Part shown: positions 49,764-58,933 of the stretch, piece after piece | Layout of the letters: each line of letters opens with the position of its first letter | Numbering within the stretch: the first letter of the stretch is position 1 | The notes under the pieces: generated by a model | The model's input: only the letters and a program-made list of their open reading frames with translations | Database searches by the model: none | Told to the model about the DNA's origin: nothing | Translations under genes and position numbers: made by a program | Source: Allorhizobium ampelinum S4 | Lineage (GTDB): Bacteria; Pseudomonadota; Alphaproteobacteria; Rhizobiales; Rhizobiaceae | Reading direction: 5' to 3' | Assembly: GCF_000016285.1 (NCBI RefSeq) | Contig: NC_011989.1 | Coordinates: 1,615,001 to 1,679,000, forward strand | Length of the DNA: 64,000 nucleotides

Positions 49764-50507
49764 TCAATCGGAGCCAGCCGCCTCGCGCAGCTTGCGACGG
49801 TCGGGCACGATAACATGGCGGTTGTTTTCGATGACGATAATGCCCTCCTTGCGCAGTTTGGTCATCTGCCGGCTGACGGTTTCAATGGTCAGGCCGAGGA
49901 AATCGGCAATATCAGCGCGTGACAGCGGCAGGTCGAAGCTCTTGCTGAACGGCTGCATCGGGTCGATATGGGTGGCGATCAGATGGAGAAAGCTTGCCAC
50001 TTTTTCCTGCGCCGTTTTGCGGCCCAGCGTCAGCATCCATTCGCGCGCTTCATCCAACTCCTTCAGGGACTGTTCGTGCAGCTTGCGCTCGAAGTCAGGA
50101 GCATCGGCCACCAGCCGGTCGATGACAGCACGGGGAAAGGCGCAGATTTCCGCGTCGGTCGCGGCCTCAGCTGTCAAACTGCTTTCCTTCAGGAACGGGC
50201 GCCCCATGAAATCGGGGGCAAATTGCAGGCCAACGATCTGTTGGCGGCCATCCGCCATCATTTTCGACAGCTTGACCACGCCCTTGACGATATTGCTATA
50301 GCTGGAGATCTGCTCTCCCTGGCCGATCACTTCGCCGCCCGCTTCGATATGGCGCTTTGTCGAGATACGGTTGAGCTCGATCAATTGAAGAATCGAAAGG
50401 GAGGCGCATACTCCGCCATGCCTGGCTTCGCATTCACTGCAAACAGCAGGCGTTTCCGCGCCGCTGATGCTGCTTTTAAGACTATGCATGTCCATTGTCT
50501 GCCCCAT
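49764..50507 (-). CDS. fnrN: FNR-type oxygen-responsive regulator
   Basis: A 247-residue Crp/Fnr regulator. The iron-sulfur ligands are Cys23, Cys26 and Cys34 (CSECEARHGGVC) and Cys122 (DAEICAFPR), the full FNR set, so it can sense oxygen directly. The C-terminal helix-turn-helix is LPLSRADIADFLGLTIETVS with the recognition helix ETVSRQMTKLRK. In rhizobia FnrN switches on microaerobic genes including hemN, which here runs divergently with an FNR box in front. Confidence 0.92.
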   Translation of the reverse strand: MGQTMDMHSLKSSISGAETPAVCSECEARHGGVCASLSILQLIELNRISTKRHIEAGGEVIGQGEQISSYSNIVKGVVKLSKMMADGRQQIVGLQFAPDFMGRPFLKESSLTAEAATDAEICAFPRAVIDRLVADAPDFERKLHEQSLKELDEAREWMLTLGRKTAQEKVASFLHLIATHIDPMQPFSKSFDLPLSRADIADFLGLTIETVSRQMTKLRKEGIIVIENNRHVIVPDRRKLREAAGSD

Positions 50508-50731
50508 ACATGTGAAGTCGCGCGTACACGTAGCGTCGCACGTGCTTGTGACGCCTAGGTTCGGTCGAACAGTTCGTCATTGTGCAATTGCGCGCCGTAG
50601 GGCGCCGACAAAAGTTCAAAAACGACACAGGCCACGCAGAAACGGTGATGCAGCAGACACGCATCTAAAGCCGCCGAATTTTCCGTCGCGCTCCCATGAG
50701 GAGTTTCTACCTGAACGAGACTATCAAGAAA

Positions 50732-50745
50732 TTGATCGAAGTCAA
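50732..50745 (+). promoter_or_regulatory. FNR box (anaerobox) in front of hemN
   Basis: TTGAT-CGAA-GTCAA differs by one base from the consensus TTGAT-N4-ATCAA. A GATTAT -10-like hexamer lies at 50765-50770, so the box centre would be near -41 of the hemN start site, the class II activator position. Confidence 0.72.
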
Positions 50746-50808
50746 AGTCCGTTCCGTTGAAACCGATTATTTGTTCAGTCCAACCGCCACTCGACAAGGC
50801 CTCAGTTC

Positions 50809-52161
50809 ATGCCAGCCAAAGCGCTTCTCTCAAAATATGCCGCCGCCGTTCCGCGCTACACGAGTTATCCGACGGCGCCGCATTTTCATACCGGTGTTGA
50901 CTGTGGCAATTATGCGCAGTGGTTATCGCTGTTGGGGCAGGGGCAGACGATCTCTCTTTATATTCATATCCCCTACTGCGACAGGCTTTGCTGGTTTTGC
51001 GCCTGCCATACCAAACATACACTAAAGTATGAGCCGATAACCGCTTATCTTACTGCGCTTTTCAGAGAGGTCGAAAATACCGCCAGGTTCGTCGGTCGCG
51101 AAGCAGTGGTGACTGCTGTGCATCTTGGCGGTGGCTCTCCCACCATGCTGCGCCCGCAGGACATGGTGGCGCTGATTGACCGGCTTCGGGCAAATTTTAC
51201 ATTTGCCGATGATGCGGAAATCAGCGTGGAGATGGACCCGAACGATCTCGACGAAGCTCGATATGATGCGCTTGCATCCATTGGTTTGACGCGGGCAAGC
51301 CTAGGTGTTCAGGATTTCGACCCGGTGGTTCAGAAGGCGATCAACCGTCTCCAAACCTTCGAACAGACTAAATCAGTGGTTGAACAGGTGCGTCTGCGCG
51401 GCGCCACCTCGGTCAATTGCGATATTCTCTATGGTCTTCCTTATCAGACCCTCGAAAGTCTGGAGAAAACTGTCCTCGATATCGTATCGTTGAAGCCGGA
51501 TCGGATTGCGTTATTCGGCTATGCTCATGTCCCCTGGATGAAAAAGCATCAAACGCTGATTCCCGAGAGCGCCTTGCCTGATATCGTCATGCGCTATGAA
51601 CAGATGGTGCGGGCCTCTGCCATGCTGGTGGAGGCTGGCTATGATGCCATTGGCATCGACCATTTTGCATTGCCCGAGGATAGTCTGGCTGTCGCGGCAC
51701 GGCAGAAACGGCTGCGGCGTAATTTTCAGGGTTATACGACTGACGGCGCCGATGCGTTGATTGGACTTGGCGCCTCTTCGATCAGCCAACTGCCGCAAGG
51801 CTATGTACAGAACATGCCCGCGACTGGAGAATATCAGCGTCTTGTCAGCGAAAACGGGCTTGCCGCGACACGAGGCATTGCTCTGAGCGGCGATGACCGA
51901 GTGCGTGCCGCTGTCATCGAGCAGATCATGTGCGAGTTCGGCTTTTCCTTTGCCGATATCCGTCAGGCTTTTCCTGATGTCGCCGAGGATGTGATCGCAG
52001 AAGCCAAGATATTCACGGCTTCCAACGGTGACGATCTCTGCCGGATCGACCGGGAGTGTTTTACTCTGACTCCCACCGGGCGGCTCTTTGCCCGCAGCAT
52101 TGCGGCCACGTTCGATTGCTACTTTTCCAGCGGTAAGGCCCGTCATTCCATTGCTGTTTGA
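50809..52161 (+). CDS. hemN: Oxygen-independent coproporphyrinogen III oxidase
   Basis: A 450-residue radical SAM enzyme that decarboxylates coproporphyrinogen III when oxygen is scarce. The cluster-binding Cys motif is HIPYCDRLCWFCACHTKH (CxxxCxxC). TAVHLGGGSPTMLRPQDM and FGYAHVPWMKKHQTLIP are family marks. Its promoter carries an FNR box, and the oxygen sensor gene lies next to it on the other strand. Confidence 0.95.
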   Translation: MPAKALLSKYAAAVPRYTSYPTAPHFHTGVDCGNYAQWLSLLGQGQTISLYIHIPYCDRLCWFCACHTKHTLKYEPITAYLTALFREVENTARFVGREAVVTAVHLGGGSPTMLRPQDMVALIDRLRANFTFADDAEISVEMDPNDLDEARYDALASIGLTRASLGVQDFDPVVQKAINRLQTFEQTKSVVEQVRLRGATSVNCDILYGLPYQTLESLEKTVLDIVSLKPDRIALFGYAHVPWMKKHQTLIPESALPDIVMRYEQMVRASAMLVEAGYDAIGIDHFALPEDSLAVAARQKRLRRNFQGYTTDGADALIGLGASSISQLPQGYVQNMPATGEYQRLVSENGLAATRGIALSGDDRVRAAVIEQIMCEFGFSFADIRQAFPDVAEDVIAEAKIFTASNGDDLCRIDRECFTLTPTGRLFARSIAATFDCYFSSGKARHSIAV

Positions 52162-52268
52162 GGAATAGGTCTGCATTTTTGCTGCGGGCGCGTAAAACAG
52201 GCCATTGGCTTTTGCCCGAGTTTTGCCTATGTGGGACGCTGAATTTGAAATTCTGAAGGATAATTGGC

Positions 52269-52547
52269 GTGACCGCTACATTTGACAAAGTTGCCGACAT
52301 TATTGCTGAGACCAGCGAGATCGATCGGGAAACCATCACTCCTGAGAGCCATACGATTGATGACCTGGGAATCGACAGCCTCGATTTCCTCGACATCGTT
52401 TTCGCGATCGACAAGGAATTCGGCATCAAGATTCCGCTCGAACAGTGGACCCAGGACGTCAATGAGGGCAAAGTTTCCACGGAAGAATATTTCGTGCTTA
52501 AGAACCTCTGCTCCAAGATCGACGAACTTAGGGCCGCCAAGGCTTGA
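52269..52547 (+). CDS. acpXL: Acyl carrier protein for very-long-chain lipid A fatty acid
   Basis: A 92-residue ACP starting with GTG. The phosphopantetheine Ser is in [20 protein letters not shown]. The pattern [20 protein letters not shown] is typical of AcpXL rather than the housekeeping AcpP. It carries the growing 27-hydroxyoctacosanoate chain, which is later put on lipid A. First gene of the six-gene rhizobial cluster. Confidence 0.95.
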   Translation: MTATFDKVADIIAETSEIDRETITPESHTIDDLGIDSLDFLDIVFAIDKEFGIKIPLEQWTQDVNEGKVSTEEYFVLKNLCSKIDELRAAKA

Positions 52548-52600
52548 TCCGTTCGGGCCAAGGCTTGATTTGCTCAGGCCAGGCTTGATTTGCTCAGGAT
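52540..52600. repeat. Three tandem 20-bp repeats at the end of acpXL
   Basis: Copies of AGGCTTGATTTGCTCAGGCC and its variant lie at 52540-52559, 52561-52580 and 52581-52600. The first overlaps the acpXL stop codon. They suggest small local duplication between acpXL and fabZXL. Confidence 0.85.
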
Positions 52601-52629
52601 TGCCACTGCCATTGCCGGGAGATCTGTGA

Positions 52630-53103
52630 ATGCTGCTGGAATATTTCCAGATGATCGACAAGGTCGAGACGGTGGATCTGTCTGCCCTGACCTTGAAGGC
52701 CCAATCGGTGGTGCCGGAAAATAGCCCCGTCTTCGAGGGCCATTTTCCGGGCATGCCTTTGGTGCCCGGCGTTCTGTTGATCGAAACCATGGCGCAGGCG
52801 TCGGGCCTGCTGGTGCTGGCGGTGACGAAGTTTGCCTCGATGCCATTCCTCATGTCGGTAGACGGTGCCAAGATGCGCAGCTTTGTCGAACCGAATGCAG
52901 TTCTCGATATCGAGGCGCATCTGGAGCACGAAGGGTCCGGCTTTGCCGTCACCAAGGCGAAGATCACCTCTGCCGGCAAGAAAGTGGCGGATTGCCAGCT
53001 GAAGCTGCGCACCATGTCTTTTGACGAAGTGCCGCTGGGCGATATCGTTCGCAGCCGCGCCGAACAGATCGGCCTGATGGCGGCGATTGCTGCTGCGGGA
53101 TAG
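52630..53103 (+). CDS. fabZXL: 3-hydroxyacyl-ACP dehydratase of the VLCFA cluster
   Basis: A 157-residue hot-dog fold enzyme. The catalytic His is in FEGHFPGMPLVPGVLLIETM, and Glu is in the following ETMAQASG. The second half reads MRSFVEPNAVLDIEAHLEHE. It removes water from 3-hydroxyacyl-AcpXL during chain lengthening. It follows acpXL by 82 bp. Confidence 0.93.
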   Translation: MLLEYFQMIDKVETVDLSALTLKAQSVVPENSPVFEGHFPGMPLVPGVLLIETMAQASGLLVLAVTKFASMPFLMSVDGAKMRSFVEPNAVLDIEAHLEHEGSGFAVTKAKITSAGKKVADCQLKLRTMSFDEVPLGDIVRSRAEQIGLMAAIAAAG

Positions 53104-53227
53104 AGTTTATCAGGGAAATTTGGACTCCGATTTTCCTGAAAAGACAAACTCAAACTAAAGAGAGTTGGAATCTGTCTGGTTCAACAAGAACCTGGCGGGT
53201 TCTAAGTGAGATCTTTAAAGTTTCGTC

Positions 53228-53260
53228 AATAAGGCCGCGGCTTTTGTGCGCGGCCTTATT
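53228..53260. other. 12-bp perfect hairpin in the fabZXL-fabF2XL gap
   Basis: AATAAGGCCGCG (53228-53239) pairs with CGCGGCCTTATT (53249-53260) across nine bases. There is no strong T-run (GCG follows). The 290-bp gap 53104-53393 has no gene. The hairpin may stabilise mRNA or partially terminate, changing ketosynthase dosage relative to acpXL. Confidence 0.6.
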
Positions 53261-53393
53261 GCGTAAAGCCGTCTGTCGGAGTAGGGCATGGCGGCCCTTG
53301 CAGGCCTTGGAGCTTTCCGGCTCGGACCTGGGAATGGACGGTATGTCGCAGTGCTGGCGCTGATCGCCCGGCATTGCTGAAGAGGTTATAGAC

Positions 53394-54599
53394 ATGCATA
53401 AGACGCCCAACGATGTGGTGATCACCGGCATTGGCATTGTCAGCTGCCACGGAACCGGCAAGGAGCCGCATCTTGCGCTTCTGTCTGCGGGAACGGCAGC
53501 TGTGCCTCCGGTCGAGGTGGAAAAATTTGCGCCTTACCCCATTCATCCGATGCCGCAGATCGACTGGTCGACCCAGATCGCCAAGCGCGGCGACCAGCGG
53601 CAGATGGAAAACTGGCAGCGGCTGGGCGTCTATGCCGCCGGTCTGGCGCTCGACGATGCCGGGCTGAAGGATGATGTGCAGGCCTGCGCCACGATGGACA
53701 TGATCGTGGCAGCCGGTGGCGGCGAGCGTGACATCAATGTCGATACGCTGATCGTCAATGAAGGCTTGAAGCGCAATGACCGCGCCCAGTTGGTGAATGA
53801 AAAGCTGACGACTGAGCTGCGCCCGACCCTGTTTCTGGCCCAGCTCTCCAACCTGATGGCCGGTAATATTTCCATTGTCCACAAGGTTACCGGGTCCTCG
53901 CGCACCTTTATGGGCGAAGAGGCGGCCGGAATTTCTGCCATCGAGACCGCGTTTGCGCGCATTCGCGCCGGTCAATCCACCCATTCTCTGGTGGGTGGCG
54001 CGTTCGTGGCTGATCGTGATGATATTTTTCTGCTGGTGGAGGGCATTCAGGCCCATACGACCGGCCCCTGGAAGCCACTTTGGCAGCGCCAGTCCGGCGA
54101 AGGCGGCGGCATGATTCTCGGCACAGTCGGCGCTTTTCTGGTTCTGGAACAGCGCGCCTATGCCGAGGCACGAGGCGCCCATATCTACGCCGTGCTTGAC
54201 GCCATCGAGGGCGACCGTGGCCAGCGCGCCAATGACGGGTTGGAAAAGCGTTTGAGCCGCATGGCAGGTTCTGTCGGCAAGGATATTGGCGCAGATGCGC
54301 TGGTCCTGTCGGGTGCGAGCGGCATGCATGAGATTTCTGCCCGGGAAAAGACCGCGCTTGAAAAAGCCTTTCCAGGTGCGGCCATTCGCGGTTTCGCTGG
54401 CATAACAGGCCACGGGCTGGAAGCGCAGTTTCCGCTGGGGTTGGCGCTGGCGGCGCTGGCGCTTGATGGAGAAACCATTGTCCCGGCTTTCGATCCTACC
54501 GGCGAAGCGGCGATGACCAAACCGGCACGCCAGGCCATTGTCACCACGGTGGGTTACGTCCGTGGCGAAGGCATGGCCCATTTGTCGGCTGAGGCGTGA
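53394..54599 (+). CDS. fabF2XL: Ketosynthase-like partner lacking the catalytic Cys
   Basis: A 401-residue protein of the FabF fold. The position that normally holds the active Cys reads HKVTGSSRTFMGEEAAG (residues about 162-178), so it has Ser or Gly instead and likely cannot condense chains by itself. This resembles chain-length factors that pair with an active ketosynthase. The next gene is such an enzyme (Cys182). The pair may form a heterodimer that sets the C28 length. Confidence 0.87.
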   Translation: MHKTPNDVVITGIGIVSCHGTGKEPHLALLSAGTAAVPPVEVEKFAPYPIHPMPQIDWSTQIAKRGDQRQMENWQRLGVYAAGLALDDAGLKDDVQACATMDMIVAAGGGERDINVDTLIVNEGLKRNDRAQLVNEKLTTELRPTLFLAQLSNLMAGNISIVHKVTGSSRTFMGEEAAGISAIETAFARIRAGQSTHSLVGGAFVADRDDIFLLVEGIQAHTTGPWKPLWQRQSGEGGGMILGTVGAFLVLEQRAYAEARGAHIYAVLDAIEGDRGQRANDGLEKRLSRMAGSVGKDIGADALVLSGASGMHEISAREKTALEKAFPGAAIRGFAGITGHGLEAQFPLGLALAALALDGETIVPAFDPTGEAAMTKPARQAIVTTVGYVRGEGMAHLSAEA

Positions 54600-54609
54600 G
54601 GAGAGAGAT

Positions 54610-55911
54610 ATGACACAATCCGGTTTCGAGTCCCGTTTCAAGGATCATCTCGGTCGTCCGATCATCGCCGTCACCGGCATGGGCGTCATCACCTCGCTCG
54701 GTCAAGGGCTTGCCGACAATTGGGCAAAGCTGACCGGTGGCGTATCCGGCATCCACAAGATCACCCGGTTCCCGACTGAGGGCCTCAATACCCGCATCAG
54801 CGGCACTGTGGACTTCATCGATATTCCGGCCATAAATGCCGTAGAGCGCTCCTATGCCATGGCACGGGAAACCACCATCGAGGCGCTGGCCCAGGCTGGC
54901 CTGTCCGGCGATTTCGAAGGTCCGCTGTTTCTGGCTGCCCCACCGGTCGAGCCGGAATGGGACGACCGCTTTGCGCTCGCCGAACGCGCGCCTGCGGAAA
55001 CCGCCGAGGGCCATGCCTATCAGCGGCTGCTGGCTGCCATGCGCGCCGAGGCTGATCCAGTGTTTCTGGAGGCCGTGCAGTTCGGCTCGATTTCCGAGCG
55101 TCTCGCCGACCGGTTCGGCACACGCGGTCTGCCTGTGACGCTGTCTACGGCCTGTGCTTCGGGCGCGACGGCCATCCAACTTGGCGTCGAGGCCATTCGC
55201 CAGGGCCGCACGGACCGGGCGCTGACGGTGGCGACCGATGGTTCCGTCGGTGCCGAGGCGCTGATCCGTTTCGCGCTGCTCTCGGCGCTGTCCACCCAGA
55301 ACGATCCGCCGGAAAAGGCATCGAAGCCCTTCAGCAAGGACCGCGATGGTTTTGTGATCGCCGAAGGTGCCGCAACGCTGGTGCTGGAATCGCTGGAAGC
55401 CGCCATTGCCCGTGGCGCGAAGGTGCTCGGCATCATGAAGGGCTGTGGCGAAAAGGCCGACCATTTCCACCGCACTCGTTCCTCACCGGATGGCGGCCCG
55501 GCCATTGCCACCATTCGCGCAGCACTTGAAGATGCAGGTCTTTCCGATGACGGTATCGGCTATATCAATGCCCATGGCACCTCGACGCCGGAAAATGACA
55601 AGATGGAATATGGTGCCATGCTGTCGGTGTTCGGTGAGCGGTTGAAGGACCAGATTCCGGTCTCGTCCAACAAGTCGATGATTGGCCACACGCTGACGGC
55701 AGCCGGCGCGGTTGAGGCGGTGTTCTCGATCCAGACCATGCTAACCGGCACCCTGCCGCCGACCATCAACTATACCAATCCCGATCCGACTGTGGAGCTG
55801 GATGTGGTGCCGAACGTCAAGCGCGACGCACAGGTTTCGGCTGTGCTGTCCAATAGTTTCGGTTTCGGCGGGCAGAATGCCAGCCTTGTCATGACCCTTG
55901 AACCTGCCTGA
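54610..55911 (+). CDS. fabF1XL: Active beta-ketoacyl-ACP synthase of the VLCFA cluster
   Basis: About 433 residues from ATG 54610, preceded by GAGGAGAGAG. The catalytic Cys182 lies in TLSTACASGATAIQLGVEAI, and the two His residues are in NAHGTSTPENDKMEYGAM and SNKSMIGHTLTAAGAVEAV. It extends acyl-AcpXL by two carbons per cycle. It follows the Cys-lacking partner with ten bases between. Confidence 0.93.
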   Translation: MTQSGFESRFKDHLGRPIIAVTGMGVITSLGQGLADNWAKLTGGVSGIHKITRFPTEGLNTRISGTVDFIDIPAINAVERSYAMARETTIEALAQAGLSGDFEGPLFLAAPPVEPEWDDRFALAERAPAETAEGHAYQRLLAAMRAEADPVFLEAVQFGSISERLADRFGTRGLPVTLSTACASGATAIQLGVEAIRQGRTDRALTVATDGSVGAEALIRFALLSALSTQNDPPEKASKPFSKDRDGFVIAEGAATLVLESLEAAIARGAKVLGIMKGCGEKADHFHRTRSSPDGGPAIATIRAALEDAGLSDDGIGYINAHGTSTPENDKMEYGAMLSVFGERLKDQIPVSSNKSMIGHTLTAAGAVEAVFSIQTMLTGTLPPTINYTNPDPTVELDVVPNVKRDAQVSAVLSNSFGFGGQNASLVMTLEPA

Positions 55912-55987
55912 TAAGGCTTCACCCGGCCCGGTCTTCACCGGGACAGGAAAGACAAGAAGATAAGCCCTCGGGCGAAGGAAGATAGCC

Positions 55988-57016
55988 ATGCGCGCATTGC
56001 AATTGATCGAAGACCGTAAGCTTGAAATCACCGACCTGCCGGAGCCGGATGCGCCCGGTCCGGGTGAAGTGACGCTACGCGTCAAGGCAGTGGCGCTGAA
56101 CCATATCGATGTATGGGGCTGGCGTGGCATGGCCTTTGCCAAGCGCAAGATGCCGCTGGTGATCGGTGCGGAAGCCTCCGGCGTGGTCGAGGCTATCGGC
56201 CCCGGCGTCGGCAATATTCTGCCCGGCCAGCTGGCGGCGGTCTATGGCGCGCGCACCTGCGGTCTCTGCAAGCCCTGCCGTGATGGCCGCGACAATCTCT
56301 GCGAACATGTTGGCGGTGTGCATGGCTTCCACCTCGACGGCTTTGCTCAGGAAAAGATCAATATTCCGGCCCGTCTGCTGGTGCCGGCACCTCCGGGCGT
56401 CGATGCCATCGCCGCAGCGCTTGCGCCAGTCACCTTCGGCACCGTTGAACACATGCTATTCGACAATGCCAAGCTCGAGCCGGGTGAAACCATTCTCGTC
56501 CATGCTGGCGGCTCCGGCATCGGTACTGCGGCTATACAGCTGGCCAAGAAGATCGGCTGCACCGTGATCACCACCGTCGGCTCGGACGACAAGATTGAAC
56601 GGGCGCGGGCGCTTGGCGCCGATCATGTCATCAATTACCGCACGGACCGGTTTGAAGGCGTGGTACGCAAGCTGACCAAGAAGAAGGGCGTTGACGTGGT
56701 GTTCGAACATGTCGGCAAGGATACCTGGGCTGGCTCCATGCTGTGCATGAAGCGCGGCGGGCGCCTTGTGACCTGTGGCTCGACCTCCGGCGTTTCGACC
56801 GACCTGAACCTGATGATGTTGTTCCAGCAACAATTGAAACTGCTCGGCTCGTTTGGCTGCCGGATGGAAAACATGGCCAATGCCATGCAGAAAATGGCTC
56901 GCGGCCTCGTTCATCCTGTTATCGATACGCAGGTGACATTCGAGGACATCGATGTGGCGCTGACCCGGATGGAAAGCCGCCAGATCTTTGGCAAAATCAT
57001 CCTGAAAATGGATTGA
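55988..57016 (+). CDS. adh2XL: Zinc-type alcohol dehydrogenase of the VLCFA cluster
   Basis: A 342-residue medium-chain dehydrogenase. The structural zinc Cys are CGLCKPCRDGRDNLCEHVG, and the nucleotide loop is LVHAGGSGIGTAAIQLAKKI. In rhizobia the gene sits between the ketosynthases and lpxXL and its exact step in making or trimming the 27-hydroxy chain is not settled. It overlaps nothing and is followed by lpxXL two bases later. Confidence 0.9.
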   Translation: MRALQLIEDRKLEITDLPEPDAPGPGEVTLRVKAVALNHIDVWGWRGMAFAKRKMPLVIGAEASGVVEAIGPGVGNILPGQLAAVYGARTCGLCKPCRDGRDNLCEHVGGVHGFHLDGFAQEKINIPARLLVPAPPGVDAIAAALAPVTFGTVEHMLFDNAKLEPGETILVHAGGSGIGTAAIQLAKKIGCTVITTVGSDDKIERARALGADHVINYRTDRFEGVVRKLTKKKGVDVVFEHVGKDTWAGSMLCMKRGGRLVTCGSTSGVSTDLNLMMLFQQQLKLLGSFGCRMENMANAMQKMARGLVHPVIDTQVTFEDIDVALTRMESRQIFGKIILKMD

Positions 57017-57018
57017 TC

Positions 57019-57951
57019 ATGCTTCGTCGGGTTCTGACAAAGGTCGTGCTGGGCCTGCGGAGATTTCCGCAATGGCTGGTGGCCAAGCTCATCCTGGTGC
57101 TGCTGACGCTGCTGAAACTGTTTCCTGCCGATAAAGCCTTGAATGGTGCCGATCGGCTGGTGCGTTTTATCGGGCCGAAGCTGAAGCGCCATCGGTTGAT
57201 GCTGACCAATCTGCGCAATGCCTTTCCGGAAAAATCCGAGGCGGAAATCGAGACCGTCGCGCTGGCTGCCTGGGGCAATATGGGCCGGCAGATCGCCGAA
57301 TATGTGTTTCTGGACGAGTTGTTCGATTTCGACCCGGACAAGCTGGGAAAGGGCCGCGTCGAGGTTTCCGGCATTCCGATCTTTATGGACCTGTTGGAAA
57401 ATCCGCGCCCGTTCATCGTTTTTACCGGCCATACCGGCAATTTCGAAATGCTGCCGGTGGCGGGCGCTGCCTTCGGCCTTTATGTAACGGTGCTGTTTCG
57501 CCCGCCCAACAATCCATACATTGCCGAGATGGTGTTCGATTTCCGCCGGGCGCGGATGGGCAATCTCGTGCCCTCCCATGCCGGTTCGTCCTTTCATCTG
57601 GCGCGCCAGTTGGAGGCAGGCAAGGGGGTTGGGGTGCTGGTCGACCAGAAGTTCAAAAAGGGCCAGCCCACGACGTTTTTTGGCAGCGAAGTGCGCACCA
57701 ATCCGCTACTGGCTAAGCTGGTGCGACAGTTCGGCTGCGATATCTATCCGGCCCGCTGCATTCGTCTGCCCGGCAATCGCTACCGGCTGGAAATCGAGCC
57801 TAAGGTGGACATACCCAAGGATGGTCAAGGCCGGGTCGATGTCCAGGCGACCGCGCAAATGCTGAACGACAAGGTCGAGAGCTGGGTACGCGAATATCCG
57901 GAGCAGTGGCTCTGGTATCACGACCGCTGGAATATCAAGAAAACACTTTGA
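57019..57951 (+). CDS. lpxXL: Very-long-chain lipid A acyltransferase
   Basis: About 310 residues from ATG 57019. The acyltransferase motif is FIVFTGHTGNFEMLPVA (HxxxxE), followed by TVLFRPPNNPYI and GVGVLVDQKFKKGQPTTFFG. It transfers the 27-hydroxyoctacosanoyl chain from AcpXL to lipid A at the inner membrane. It is the last gene of the cluster and its 3' end overlaps the opposite-strand gene by 17 bases. Confidence 0.93.
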   Translation: MLRRVLTKVVLGLRRFPQWLVAKLILVLLTLLKLFPADKALNGADRLVRFIGPKLKRHRLMLTNLRNAFPEKSEAEIETVALAAWGNMGRQIAEYVFLDELFDFDPDKLGKGRVEVSGIPIFMDLLENPRPFIVFTGHTGNFEMLPVAGAAFGLYVTVLFRPPNNPYIAEMVFDFRRARMGNLVPSHAGSSFHLARQLEAGKGVGVLVDQKFKKGQPTTFFGSEVRTNPLLAKLVRQFGCDIYPARCIRLPGNRYRLEIEPKVDIPKDGQGRVDVQATAQMLNDKVESWVREYPEQWLWYHDRWNIKKTL

Positions 57952-58915
57952 AGTCCGCTCTGGCCTTTTCGGCTTGGGACAAGTCAGCTCTCGTTTGTTC
58001 GGTTTGATGCGGCGTCAAAACGTTGACCTGTGCGGCAGCGTTCCAAAAGGCAGTGTTGATGGCTTCGAACTTTGTCGATTGCCAATGGAAGTAATCATCG
58101 ACAAAACGCTGTGACAGCCAGACATTGCCGCGGCGGCGGGGCAATTCCCAGCCCAGCAGTTCTTCTTCCTGCGGCTTCTTGAACATCCGCTTCAGGTTGG
58201 TGATCGAGATCAGATAGGTCTCTCCAAGCGCGGCGAGGCTGATGGGTCCCAGCCGATAGAGCCCATCGGCATCGGCATGATCCGGGATCTGGCTGATCAT
58301 GCCGTGCAGCACCATGCCACCCATGTCCGAGTTGAGAAACGGAGCAATCGTCTCGCGCGGTATGCGCCAATCGGGGTCCACCACCAAAGCCTGGGCGATC
58401 ATCGGCTGGGCAATCCTGAAAATAAGCGGATTGGCATCGGCCAGCGCGCGGCGGCCTCCATCGTCCAGCCGGTCAAGGCAATCCAGATGGCCCAGAAACC
58501 AGGAGATCATTGCTGCCTCGGTTGCTGCCGTTGGGACCAGGATGCGCATTCGCCGATCGGCTGGGTTTTCTATTTCCTCGATAAATTTATAGGCGGACAG
58601 TTCGGCCAGAAATGACGCTGCGGTATTGCGGCTTGCCGCGCCCAATTGCATAGCCACGTCCATGAAGCGAGAGGCCGTCAGGCCCGACAGAGGATCTTCT
58701 GGCACACGTTGCAAGGCGAGTGCATACATGGAATGCGACATCAACCATTTGCGGTGACAGGCCTTGAGGCGTGAAAGGCGCGGTGTCTTAAGATGTATCC
58801 CGATCAGGTGCCGGGCGATTTCCCGCTCGATTTCCGGAAAAGCCGGATGAGCAGCGATTGCCTCACGGCTTAGAAGGGATGGGGATGAGATTTGTGAACG
58901 CGGAGATGACAACAT
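57935..58915 (-). CDS. Unknown protein with winged-helix-like segment
   Basis: About 326 residues from ATG 58915 (a TTG at 58933 is also in frame). Parts resemble a winged-helix regulator: ASRFMDVAMQLGAASRNTAASFLAEL followed by FIEEIENPADRRMRILVPT, which is read as recognition helix and wing. The C-terminal part has DLGWELPRRRG-like (EELLGWELPRRRG) and a Trp-rich end. I do not recognise the family. It is convergent with the lipid A cluster and shares its last 17 bases. Confidence 0.55.
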   Translation of the reverse strand: MLSSPRSQISSPSLLSREAIAAHPAFPEIEREIARHLIGIHLKTPRLSRLKACHRKWLMSHSMYALALQRVPEDPLSGLTASRFMDVAMQLGAASRNTAASFLAELSAYKFIEEIENPADRRMRILVPTAATEAAMISWFLGHLDCLDRLDDGGRRALADANPLIFRIAQPMIAQALVVDPDWRIPRETIAPFLNSDMGGMVLHGMISQIPDHADADGLYRLGPISLAALGETYLISITNLKRMFKKPQEEELLGWELPRRRGNVWLSQRFVDDYFHWQSTKFEAINTAFWNAAAQVNVLTPHQTEQTRADLSQAEKARADFKVFS

Positions 58916-58933
58916 CTGTGTTGAACCCGACAA

